54,782 nucleotides of DNA from an uncultured Aureispira sp. (lineage in GTDB: Bacteria; Bacteroidota; Bacteroidia; Chitinophagales; Saprospiraceae), in the NCBI GenBank assembly GCA_905480485.1, contig CAJQQM010000230.1, positions 1-54,782 of the forward strand, read 5' to 3'. Position 1 is the stretch's first letter, and each line of letters begins with the position of its first letter. Under the pieces are notes generated by a model. The model was not told the origin of the DNA. It ran no database searches and worked only from the letters and a program-made list of their open reading frames with translations. Below, piece after piece: positions 26,758 through 34,665 of the stretch. The position numbers were made by a program, and so were the translations under genes.

Positions 26758-27903
26758 CTATTCCTCGTCTTTCAAGGCTTCCTTGATAAATTTGTAATTA
26801 ATGTCAATTTTGACGGATACAAGATGTGATAGAATAGCCCCTTGGGTGTTATCCAAAATAGCACCTCCGGCATTAACACCTAAGGCATAATCGACATAAA
26901 ACTTGTAAATACGAAACCCAACACCAAAGTTGGGCTGCACGGCCCATTTGTTTTGTTCATTGATATCTCTAAATTGTTGAATGTTATTGATGCCTCCACG
27001 TAGAAATATAAGGTTGTCGTAGTGTAATTCAAGGCCGACGACAGGGTCAATACTAATGGGGTTGGCACTAATCAAGGTGTTTCTTCTGCCGTCTGTAGTC
27101 ATGAAAAAATCAATTTCAGCCGACAATCCCATATATTTTTGCTTTTTACCTTCTTTGGGTTTTCCTATTTTAAAGTCTTTGGAGTAGCCGACTCCAAGAC
27201 CAATTGTTGGATTGGTGATTTCCATAGATTTGATGGGAATCTCATTGTTTGTTAGTTCAAGGGTTTCTTTTTCTTCTTCAGTAAAATTGAAAGACCAAGC
27301 ATTGAAAGTGGTAGATATGTCTTTTAGCATCAAACCAAATTTCCAGTCTCCTCGTTCGTATTGAGCACCAATATCTATCCCAAATCCCCATGAGGTAGCA
27401 AAGGGCCCTACCTTACGGTGGACTACTTTGGGGCTAACGCCAAATGACAAGCCTATGGAATCAAATTTTTGAGCATAGTGCAACATAAACGCATAATCTG
27501 CGGCGTTGAAGGTGGTCACATTATTGTAGTTGACGGTTCCGTCTTTGTCATATAAAGAAAGCGTATTCGGTATGTTGTCTACACCGAAGCGGATAAACGT
27601 AAACCCTAAGTGCCGAGATTTATTGGCAATAGGTGCAGCAATCCCTACAAAGTCGTATTGTCCGATACTTGCAAACCACTCGTTGTGCATCGCTGCAATT
27701 TGTAAATCTGTCGAAATATTGGTCAGTCCAGCCGGATTCCAAAACCCTGCGGTCGCATCACCAACTAGGGCAAGTTGTGCGCCACCCATTGCTTGTGCTC
27801 GTGCACCAACACCTATAGATAGAAATTCATTGCTGTATTTTTGAGCGTTTAATTGGGGGCTCACAGCCATAATGACTGAGAAAAAGAAGCAGTACTTAAG
27901 CAT
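26758..27903 (-). CDS. porV2: PorV2-type outer membrane protein of the T9SS
   Basis: 381 residues with a signal peptide (cleavage near LNAQ). The mature start SNEFLSIGVGARAQAMGGA and the FWNPAGL motif mark the PorV/FadL-like beta-barrel family, and alternating strands run to the end. In T9SS, PorV binds cargo C-terminal domains at the translocon and shuttles them to the sortase PorU. The gene is immediately upstream of porU2, which supports a matched shuttle-sortase pair. A -7 element lies 46 bp before the start. Confidence 0.85.
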   Translation of the reverse strand: MLKYCFFFSVIMAVSPQLNAQKYSNEFLSIGVGARAQAMGGAQLALVGDATAGFWNPAGLTNISTDLQIAAMHNEWFASIGQYDFVGIAAPIANKSRHLGFTFIRFGVDNIPNTLSLYDKDGTVNYNNVTTFNAADYAFMLHYAQKFDSIGLSFGVSPKVVHRKVGPFATSWGFGIDIGAQYERGDWKFGLMLKDISTTFNAWSFNFTEEEKETLELTNNEIPIKSMEITNPTIGLGVGYSKDFKIGKPKEGKKQKYMGLSAEIDFFMTTDGRRNTLISANPISIDPVVGLELHYDNLIFLRGGINNIQQFRDINEQNKWAVQPNFGVGFRIYKFYVDYALGVNAGGAILDNTQGAILSHLVSVKIDINYKFIKEALKDEE

Positions 27904-28212
27904 AAATGTTATTTAATTAATACAATTGGTATTGACTATACTTGCAAACAAAATTACGAATTTTTGTGCGTAAAGCCCATTTTTAGAATTTATAAATGTA
28001 TAATATCAATGTAAAATTTTATGCCATATAAAAAGTGCCCGTTAGTGTTTGTTATAACAACAATAAAAGTTTTGGTCTTTCAACTAAACTACAAACGACT
28101 AAAAGCTTCATTGTGCTGCCAAAGAATAAAAATTATTTGTGGATATTAGGAGTTTGTTAGCTATAATTTTTTGTATTATCGTTTTATCCTTTTTTTGATA
28201 TAAAACATATTT
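27904..28212. other. Divergent intergenic region, porV2 and the DUF2459 gene
   Basis: These 309 bases hold the porV2 promoter element and otherwise AT-rich sequence. I see no gene and no strong hairpin, and no convincing promoter for the plus-strand gene at 28213. Confidence 0.5.
27949..27956 (-). promoter_or_regulatory. -7 element of the porV2-porU2 operon
   Basis: On the minus strand this reads TAATTTTG, an exact TAnnTTTG match. It predicts a leader of about 40 nt. No good -33 box is visible. Confidence 0.45.
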
Positions 28213-28863
28213 ATGTGGCTACTCATTAATTTCTTTGTTGTGCTTTTTATTTGTTTTTTGGGATTCGTCTTACTTTATTTATTTTTTGCACAGCTGTTAT
28301 CTACCTTTACAACACGACCAACTATTTTTGAAACGCCCCCTACAACGGTTGTTTATGCGATGAGTAATGGGGTGCACACAGATTTAATTTTTCACAGTAG
28401 TCAGTTGAAAGAAAGCTTGATGGGCAAACTACAAAAACCGAAAGAAAGTGCCGATTATATAGCAATAGGCTGGGGAGATAAAGGGTTTTATTTGCACACG
28501 CCAAGTTGGGCAGAATTAAAACTAAGTACGGCATTAAAGGCCGCTTTTTTGCCATCTAAAACGCTTATGCACGTTAGTTATTATCCCAAAATAGAGGAAC
28601 ATTGGAAAGCCATACCACTTACGGACTTCCAATTTCAACAACTTATGATGTTTGTTGTACAGTCTTTTAAAAAAGATCGTGATGGAAACATTCAACTTTT
28701 GAATGGCGCAGGCTTTACATCTAATGACTTCTTTTATGAAGCGGTGGGGCATTATACCTGCTTTTATACCTGCAATGTTTGGGTCAATCAAGCCCTTAAA
28801 AAAGCATCCGTCAAAACGGCCCTTTGGTCGCCCTTCGATAAAGGTATTTTAAAGCATCTTTAG
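28213..28863 (+). CDS. DUF2459 (TIGR02117) family protein
   Basis: 216 residues with an N-terminal membrane helix (residues 5-28). The family motifs are visible: SNGVHTDLIF, then IGWGDKGFYLHTPSW, and near the end YTCFYTCNVWVNQALKKA. The conserved His-Thr-Asp and Cys-Asn-x-Trp blocks hint at a papain/NlpC-like fold, but no activity is established. It is a membrane-anchored protein of unknown role. Its last 4 bp overlap the end of the convergent amidase gene. Confidence 0.82.
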   Translation: MWLLINFFVVLFICFLGFVLLYLFFAQLLSTFTTRPTIFETPPTTVVYAMSNGVHTDLIFHSSQLKESLMGKLQKPKESADYIAIGWGDKGFYLHTPSWAELKLSTALKAAFLPSKTLMHVSYYPKIEEHWKAIPLTDFQFQQLMMFVVQSFKKDRDGNIQLLNGAGFTSNDFFYEAVGHYTCFYTCNVWVNQALKKASVKTALWSPFDKGILKHL

Positions 28864-30269
28864 GCTTTAAACCAAGGAATGAACCCTTTCTGTTGTTCTA
28901 TTTCGAAGGCTAATTCAAGCAGCTTCCGGTCTTGACCAAGTGCTGCTGAAAATTGAATCCCAATGGGTAAATTATGCTCGTCCTTGGCCATAGGTAATGA
29001 AATTGAAGGCGTACCAGTTATATTTTGAACCGTGGTATAATTCACATATTGGCTTAGTTTTTCTATAAATGAAAAAAAGTTGTTTTCTGGGCCAAAGTAA
29101 CCAATTTTTGGGACAGGCTGAGACAACACAGGGTTCATAATTATATCGTAGCTATCATAAATGCCAGCATATTCTCGACTAAAATTCTTGAGTCTTTTTA
29201 CAATCTTAGGTGTATCAAATAGTAACTTGGGGTATACTTTAGCCATTTGAGTACTAAAGTGTTCTAGCTTAGATTTTTGAAAACTGATTCCGAACGAAAA
29301 GCGACCAAAGCGTCTTAGCATATAGGTGAGAAAAGACCAATATGCCAAAAAGTCGATTTTGGTCTCTTGAGGAAAAGGGGCGTTTATCCATTCAACATGA
29401 TGCCCGAGGCCTTCACAAAACTTTGCCGCTTGAAGCGTTGCTTTTTGAATACTATCATGACATGGAATTCCAGAGGGCGTTTGTGTGTATAAGCCTATTT
29501 TTAATCGTTTTGATGAAGGGCCTTCGACCAGGCCTATACTAGGTAGTTTGGCAGCCGGATGAAATTGTTCAATAGCATAGTGATAATTGGCTGTGTCGCG
29601 AACGCTACGGCTAAGAATCCCTTGGGAAACAATGTCGATAGGCAACATGGCCGTAGGAGAATCGATATCTCTGCCTCTGCTTGGTTTGAGCCCTACTAAA
29701 CCACAGCAGGATGCCGGAATGCGGATAGAACCACCTCCATCGGCAGCATGGGCAAAGGGTACAACACCGGCACTTACTAAGGCAGCCGCACCGCCCGAGG
29801 AACCTCCGGTAGAATAGTCTGTGTTTAGTGGATTGCGCGTAGGTCCCTGCAGTAACGTTTCTACTGCAGGCAATAAACCAAATTCTGAGGTAGTTGACTT
29901 GCCTAAAATACAACATCCTGTTGATAGAATCTGTTGGGTTATTTTTTCGTTTTTGCGGGCAATTTTGTTGCTTGTGGCCCTTGAACCATGCCGAGTAGGG
30001 TGGCCTTCTACATCAATCAAATCCTTTGCATAGGTAGGGACTCCTGCAAAAATTCCTTTTGTTGGTATTGCAGGGAATGCATCCATATGTATATCAAGAT
30101 TAGCATGTGCAATAGCATTTATTGTTGGATTGCAAAGCTTAGCCCTTTGTATAGAACATTCAATAACCTCTTTAGCACTTATTTCCTTGTTCTTTATTCG
30201 GGTTGCCAACTCGGTGGCATCCATGCTTTTCATGATTCCATTGTCGAACGTAGCAACCTTCTTATTCAT
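28860..30269 (-). CDS. Amidase signature family enzyme
   Basis: 469 residues. The Ser-cisSer-Lys triad is complete: K82 (TYAKDL), S157 (TGGSSGG) and S181 (GGGSIRIPA), with the spacing of GatA. These enzymes hydrolyse amide bonds. Without gatB or gatC nearby, this is more likely a metabolic or detoxifying amidase than a tRNA amidotransferase subunit. Alternative starts at M13 or M16 are possible. A -7 element lies 23 bp upstream of the chosen ATG. Confidence 0.93.
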   Translation of the reverse strand: MNKKVATFDNGIMKSMDATELATRIKNKEISAKEVIECSIQRAKLCNPTINAIAHANLDIHMDAFPAIPTKGIFAGVPTYAKDLIDVEGHPTRHGSRATSNKIARKNEKITQQILSTGCCILGKSTTSEFGLLPAVETLLQGPTRNPLNTDYSTGGSSGGAAALVSAGVVPFAHAADGGGSIRIPASCCGLVGLKPSRGRDIDSPTAMLPIDIVSQGILSRSVRDTANYHYAIEQFHPAAKLPSIGLVEGPSSKRLKIGLYTQTPSGIPCHDSIQKATLQAAKFCEGLGHHVEWINAPFPQETKIDFLAYWSFLTYMLRRFGRFSFGISFQKSKLEHFSTQMAKVYPKLLFDTPKIVKRLKNFSREYAGIYDSYDIIMNPVLSQPVPKIGYFGPENNFFSFIEKLSQYVNYTTVQNITGTPSISLPMAKDEHNLPIGIQFSAALGQDRKLLELAFEIEQQKGFIPWFKA

Positions 30270-30291
30270 AGTGATTTTTTTATTTTGACTT

Positions 30292-30322
30292 CAAATCTAG
30301 TTATTAATTTTAATAAAGCAAT
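30292..30322 (-). promoter_or_regulatory. Amidase promoter
   Basis: On the minus strand, ATTG (30322-30319) and TAGATTTG (30299-30292) are separated by 19 bp. The -7 matches TAnnTTTG exactly and the -33 has one mismatch. Confidence 0.45.
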
Positions 30323-30347
30323 GTATTTGAGCCGATTTGCCTCAAAG

Positions 30348-30362
30348 GAACGAAGCGTTCCA
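30348..30362. repeat. Short palindrome upstream of the amidase gene
   Basis: GGAACG-AAG-CGTTCC is a perfect 6-bp inverted repeat located upstream of the amidase -7 element. It could be an operator. Confidence 0.3.
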
Positions 30363-30459
30363 TAAAGAAATAAAATAAAATAAAATATAATAATTTATTT
30401 TACCTGTTTTTTCGCCTTTATATTTCTTAAAATTAAACAAATAAAAAATATAATTTTAT

Positions 30460-30490
30460 TTTGTGTTGCATGTGCGTTTTATTATATTTG
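30460..30490 (+). promoter_or_regulatory. Consensus Bacteroidota promoter for the 30588 gene
   Basis: TTTG (30460-30463) and TATATTTG (30483-30490) are separated by 19 bp. Both boxes match the Bacteroidota consensus exactly, making this the best promoter in the window. The leader is long (about 90 nt), and GGAG lies close to the start codon. Confidence 0.6.
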
Positions 30491-30587
30491 TGTCACCCTT
30501 TATTCCCATTAGTTGCAATTTATATCCCGTTAGTCCTCAAATCCATCTTAAATAGACCACATTTTAACATTTGAACGGAGCAATATC

Positions 30588-31079
30588 ATGGAATTTTTTA
30601 AATTAATACTCAGTTGCATTTTCGTGGCTTGTATCTTTACAAGTGGTTATGGTCAGGGGCAAGTGTCTCAGAACCTCAACCAAATTCTTAGTGTAAACGA
30701 ACAAGACCGGAGTAACCCACCTAAGTCCTTATATGTCAAACTCAACACTACCGATGTTGAAGTTAGGCACATGAAGGGAACGCGAGTAATGGTATCGGGC
30801 AAGGTAAAGTTAGGTGTTCCCAATTTGTTTTTCCTAGATGTTTTAATCAAGAAGGGAAGGTATTCCTTGTTTTTATCTCCAGAAGGCGGCAGTGGTTTGC
30901 GTCTAGAAGACAAAGAACGACAACCAATGGTACTGCAAGGCGCCACTTGCTATGAAGATGTTTCTTATACAATATACGTTCCAGAATCTGTGTCCTCTGT
31001 AGTGCTTGAAAATACGCAAACTGGAGACAGTAGAGTATTGGCGATGCAATCGGGTCAGGGAGACCCTAGCTTCAAATAA
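30588..31079 (+). CDS. Small secreted protein, DUF4097-like beta structure
   Basis: 163 residues with a signal peptide ending near SGYGQG. The mature part consists of short beta strands, including LYVKLNTTDVEVRHMKGTRV and YTIYVPESVSSVVLENTQ. This resembles the edge of DUF4097-type beta-solenoid proteins, but the chain is too short for a full domain, so the assignment is tentative. It has a consensus promoter and a strong terminator of its own, suggesting a well-expressed single-gene unit. Confidence 0.65.
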   Translation: MEFFKLILSCIFVACIFTSGYGQGQVSQNLNQILSVNEQDRSNPPKSLYVKLNTTDVEVRHMKGTRVMVSGKVKLGVPNLFFLDVLIKKGRYSLFLSPEGGSGLRLEDKERQPMVLQGATCYEDVSYTIYVPESVSSVVLENTQTGDSRVLAMQSGQGDPSFK

Positions 31080-31100
31080 GTCAATCTAGCCCCGCTAGTA

Positions 31101-31137
31101 AAAAAGCAAAGACCTCCGAGGGTCTTTGCTTTTTTTA
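31101..31137. terminator. Bidirectional intrinsic terminator
   Basis: A 14-bp stem, AAAAAGCAAAGACC (31101-31114) with GGTCTTTGCTTTTT (31121-31134), has a 6-base loop, an A run before it and a T run after it. It lies between convergent genes; the minus-strand gene ends at 31135. Confidence 0.88.
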
Positions 31138-33378
31138 TTGTTTGATTATTTTAAAGTATTTACTAAAATCTTGGCATACTGCCTGAAGATAATAGGTTCC
31201 CGCAGTCAGTTTGTTGCAATTATCTAAAGTTGATCTATTATTTCCTTGTTGGATTCGCGTCGATTGTTCATCGACAATTTGCCCTTTCGAATTCAATATA
31301 CGCAACTCTAGAATTTGTTCTTGTTGGCTAAAGTACTCAAGATGTAGCTGATTGCTGAATGGGTTGGGATAAACAGTTGGTGTCGAATGACTATATTCAA
31401 AATCTAATACCCTAATATCGGAAAAACTGAATTGATAGTTGCGGTTTATAATTTTAAGACGATAGTAATTGGCTGCTGCAGAAGGGTTGTTGTCGATATA
31501 TTTGTAGTCTTGAACGGCAGCATCGTTTTTTACAAAACCTAGGCTATAGAAATGAATACCATCCGTACTTTTTTGGATTTCATATTGATAGATAGAGGGA
31601 TGATTATTCATTTTCCAAGATAAAAGAGCTGTTTTGGTGGTTTTTTGAGCTTTGAAATTAATTAAATGTGCGTTCAGCAGATGTCCCGGGTAGACACTGA
31701 CGGCTGCAGTTCCTCCAGTTGCGCTAGTAATGTCTTCGAGTTGTACGTAATTAATGCCGTTGTTGGTGGATGCATTTTTATAGTTGTATTGGCTAAATAT
31801 TCGACTGTTGGTAAGTGAATCAGCCTGAAGGCTATGGTTAGGGTTGTAATTTTGATGCAAAGTATTGAACCAATGTACACTACTTACATATAAATTGTTC
31901 TGTCCTCCATAACTTTGTTGTGCCCAATGATCAGCTGCTGTTTTGATGGCATTCTTTTCATCTTCTGAAAAATAAAAACGGACATGAATTGGGTCGCTAA
32001 GTGTTCCGGAATAGCTAAAATTCCAATACCTACCCATGGCAAAATATGCATGTTGGTTGGCTAGGTTTTCCGCTTTAAAAATACCATTGTTAAAATCGCT
32101 AGGATTGTCAGGATGTAGGCTTGTTGTGATGTCGACCGTAGCAGAAAAACTATTATTTCCTAATTGATAAGGGTCGTGGGCAATGGCAAAAAGTAACTTG
32201 TCAGGATCTGAATCGTGGAAATAGTAGGTCCAATCGATTCCAGATTCGGTTTTGGTGCAGCTTGAGTTTGTACGAATGGTACTGTCTTTTGAGGCATATT
32301 CTGGTTGCGAAACTTGTGCTTTTACTTTCGTTCGGGTACTTGTACAACCAAAAGTAGCATCATAGTACATTTCAATACGACCAATAGGATTTTGAGATTC
32401 TTTCCAAATATTTTGAGCATTATTTGATGCGATGCTGCTTTGCATCCCGCATCGTTGAAGGGTTAACGGAATTCCGGATATACTAGTCTGAAAATTTGGG
32501 CTGCTGTATGAATTAATAGAGTTATTTCCTCTTGAACCAATTATTGCAATGGTAGAACCTTCTAGTATAGTTATTTGACATGGAATAACGGAAGTACTTG
32601 CAACATTATTGGCTCTAAATAATGAATTGAAGTTGTTGCTAGTTGATGGATAAGAAGGAGGTCCGCTATTGTTAAATTGTATAACTTCCACCGATTGTGG
32701 TTTGTTAGAACGATCAGTAGGAACCCGTAAACCTGTAATGGTAAAATCGGTTGGAGCGGTAAAAAAATAACCTCTTGACATTCCTGCAAAAGAGGCTTGG
32801 TCTGTGCCGTTGTCTAGGGTGTTTCCTTGTGATAATTGCTCTATTTCTTCAATCCAAAAGCTATCGGTTGCAGCAGGAAACGTATAATGCGGCCCGCTGT
32901 GGACTAAGTTGCCCTGTGTAGGGGCATCGTACCAATGTAGGGTAGACCCTGTTGCACCTGAAGTAGCATTGGATTGTAGTGTGATGGTTGTTCGATTGCA
33001 AGAGAAATCATCAACTGCAGTCGGGGGCGGCAATTGGTTTTTTACCCGAAGTCGAACCCTTGTTCGGTTACTTGTACAAGACCCATCGGTTTCTTCTATC
33101 CAAAAATAGCTAGTAATTGAAGCCTGAATACTTAAGGTATTGCCGATTTGAATTAAGTTACCTTGGGTAGGGGCATCGTACCAATACAAAGGATGTCCGT
33201 AATTGGAACTTGCAACAATTATTGCGGTATCGCCAATACAAACAGTGGTGTTTTGAGCAATCGGAGCGCTTTGCGTAATCGAAGAACATTTAACATTAAG
33301 TTGGGCTACTAAGTTAGCGTGTAGACAGCACAAAATGCTAGGGATTACAAATACGGGTATAATGTTGAATAATTTCAT
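31135..33378 (-). CDS. T9SS-exported surface protein with Ig-like repeats
   Basis: 747 residues with a signal peptide ending LVAQL. Two N-terminal Ig-like modules share the phrase LxWYDAPTQGNL followed by FWIEE, a repeat common in Bacteroidota adhesin-like proteins. A middle region of unknown fold (about 180-560) follows. Then comes an FN3-like block (ALLSWKMNNHPSIYQYEIQ) and a type A T9SS C-terminal domain starting VYPNPFSNQLHLEY and ending KYFKIIKQ. It is probably a secreted or surface-attached protein; no catalytic motif is evident. Confidence 0.85.
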   Translation of the reverse strand: MKLFNIIPVFVIPSILCCLHANLVAQLNVKCSSITQSAPIAQNTTVCIGDTAIIVASSNYGHPLYWYDAPTQGNLIQIGNTLSIQASITSYFWIEETDGSCTSNRTRVRLRVKNQLPPPTAVDDFSCNRTTITLQSNATSGATGSTLHWYDAPTQGNLVHSGPHYTFPAATDSFWIEEIEQLSQGNTLDNGTDQASFAGMSRGYFFTAPTDFTITGLRVPTDRSNKPQSVEVIQFNNSGPPSYPSTSNNFNSLFRANNVASTSVIPCQITILEGSTIAIIGSRGNNSINSYSSPNFQTSISGIPLTLQRCGMQSSIASNNAQNIWKESQNPIGRIEMYYDATFGCTSTRTKVKAQVSQPEYASKDSTIRTNSSCTKTESGIDWTYYFHDSDPDKLLFAIAHDPYQLGNNSFSATVDITTSLHPDNPSDFNNGIFKAENLANQHAYFAMGRYWNFSYSGTLSDPIHVRFYFSEDEKNAIKTAADHWAQQSYGGQNNLYVSSVHWFNTLHQNYNPNHSLQADSLTNSRIFSQYNYKNASTNNGINYVQLEDITSATGGTAAVSVYPGHLLNAHLINFKAQKTTKTALLSWKMNNHPSIYQYEIQKSTDGIHFYSLGFVKNDAAVQDYKYIDNNPSAAANYYRLKIINRNYQFSFSDIRVLDFEYSHSTPTVYPNPFSNQLHLEYFSQQEQILELRILNSKGQIVDEQSTRIQQGNNRSTLDNCNKLTAGTYYLQAVCQDFSKYFKIIKQ

Positions 33379-33505
33379 AACAAATGCTATGAAACAAAGA
33401 GAAGATAGCTCAGAGGCTAAAATCGGTTGAGTGGTAGTGCAAATATTTTATACGGATCAAGGAATGTATTGTTGCATTTGGAGACAAATTCCTTAAAGTA
33501 AGGAC

Positions 33506-33541
33506 AAAAAAAAACCTGCTTGAATAAGCAGGTTTTTTTTT
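33506..33541. terminator. Intrinsic terminator after the DUF3127 gene
   Basis: A 16-bp stem (33506-33521 with 33526-33541, core ACCTGCTT / AAGCAGGT) has a GAAT loop and symmetric A and T runs. On the minus strand it directly follows the stop codon of the DUF3127 gene. Confidence 0.88.
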
Positions 33542-33926
33542 AAAACGGTAGATCGTCCGCTAAATTGTCGGTTGGGGCTTCAGCCTCTGTTGTCGTGAGG
33601 GTACTTTCATTCACAGGAGGTATAGCTTCACCTACTTTTTCTAATCGCCAGCATCTAAGGTTAACAAAATATTTCGTCTGATTTTGTGGATTATTCCATT
33701 CTCTTCCTCTTAGGTTAAAATGAACTCTCACATTGTCGTTTACATTATAGTTACTGATGATATCACATTTGTCTTGAACGAGTTCAAACATCATTTTTTG
33801 TGGATAGTTTTCATCTGTTTCAATAACAAACTCACGTTTTTTGAACGTGGCACTGATTTCTTCGATATTGGAAATTTTGACAATTTTTCCTAAGGAAACC
33901 AGATTTGGTTCTTTTTGTTCTGACAT
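33540..33926 (-). CDS. DUF3127 protein with SSB-like C-terminal tip
   Basis: 128 residues. The N-terminal 95 residues match DUF3127 (GKIVKISNIEEIS, KKREFVIETDENYPQ, FELVQDK), a Bacteroidota family that looks OB-fold-like. A flexible, acidic tail follows and ends exactly in DDLPF, which resembles the DDIPF tip of bacterial single-stranded DNA-binding proteins that recruits repair and replication enzymes. This suggests an SSB-like or SSB-partner-binding role in DNA metabolism. That role is inference. It has its own -7 elements and terminator. Confidence 0.85.
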   Translation of the reverse strand: MSEQKEPNLVSLGKIVKISNIEEISATFKKREFVIETDENYPQKMMFELVQDKCDIISNYNVNDNVRVHFNLRGREWNNPQNQTKYFVNLRCWRLEKVGEAIPPVNESTLTTTEAEAPTDNLADDLPF

Positions 33927-34013
33927 GGTATTATGTATGTTGTAAAATTAAGTATTGGTACGACAAAAATGCGCTTTATCGCAAAGAAAAGCACATAGTT
34001 TGTTAATGCCCTA

Positions 34014-34030
34014 CAAATATACCAAATATA
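34014..34030 (-). promoter_or_regulatory. Two overlapping-range -7 elements for the DUF3127 gene
   Basis: On the minus strand, TATATTTG occurs twice, at 34030-34023 and 34021-34014. Both are exact TAnnTTTG matches about 90 bp before the start codon. No -33 box is clear. Confidence 0.4.
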
Positions 34031-34073
34031 AATGAAATGAGGTGCTTATGCTAAGAAATTATAGGGTCTAAAT

Positions 34074-34613
34074 CTAATAGTTTTCGGCTTCCAATTCTTC
34101 AGCACTTTCTTCTTTAGCTTTTTCTTTGTTGATTTTATCTACTTCTTGGTCAATGAAGTACAAACTTTGACCTCCCGAACCTATTAACTTGATTACATCG
34201 AGAATAGTTCTGATTTGTGCTTCCTCTTCTCGTTGTTCTGCAACATACCACTGAAGGAATAAAGTAGTCGAGTGATCGTCGGATTCTTTGCTGATAGAAA
34301 GTAAATCATATATAGCAGCAGTTACTTCTTTCTCTTTGAGTAGTACAGCTTGAAATAATTCTTGAATCGAGTCAAAATCAGCACGCGGTTTCTCTTGTTC
34401 GGGGATAACTGCATGTCCATCCATTTCATTTATGTAATGAATGATTTTCATCATGTGCATACGTTCTTCGGCCGATTGTTCATAAAAAAATAGGGCACAA
34501 CCTTTAAGGCCTTGTCTTTCGCACCAAGCTGCCATTGCTAAATAAGCAGCAGATGCGTTCCCCTCTAAGGCTATTTGTTTATTTAAGGCGATGTTCGTTT
34601 TTTCGTTTAGCAT
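34074..34613 (-). CDS. ftnA: Ferritin, bacterial non-haem (FtnA-like)
   Basis: 179 residues of four-helix-bundle ferritin. The ferroxidase ligands E17, E50 and H53, with Y24, align with E. coli FtnA, and the later EKE and EQREEEA blocks supply the remaining glutamates. It oxidises Fe(II) and stores iron in a 24-mer shell. A Lys/Glu-rich tail of about 15 residues (after VDKIN) extends beyond the usual end. The gene begins 52 bp after the baseplate-like gene on the same strand, with no clear promoter between them. Confidence 0.95.
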   Translation of the reverse strand: MLNEKTNIALNKQIALEGNASAAYLAMAAWCERQGLKGCALFFYEQSAEERMHMMKIIHYINEMDGHAVIPEQEKPRADFDSIQELFQAVLLKEKEVTAAIYDLLSISKESDDHSTTLFLQWYVAEQREEEAQIRTILDVIKLIGSGGQSLYFIDQEVDKINKEKAKEESAEELEAENY

Positions 34614-34665
34614 AAGCTTTGTATTGTTTAGGTTTTTGTGTTGGTTATATTTTTAAATTATAACA

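Larger units (their letters stand above)
30270..30587. other. Divergent intergenic region with two promoters
   Basis: The region carries the amidase promoter element, a 6-bp palindrome at 30348-30362, a short AAATA tandem run at about 30366-30388, and the promoter plus an approximately 90-nt leader of the 30588 gene. No gene is visible. Confidence 0.55.

Noticed and set aside
28860-30269. GatA subunit of the tRNA amidotransferase
   Set aside because: The amidase triad is shared by all amidase-signature enzymes and no gatB or gatC is adjacent.
30366-30388. AAATA tandem run as a phase-variation switch
   Set aside because: Only about four short copies, not between the promoter boxes of either neighbouring gene.
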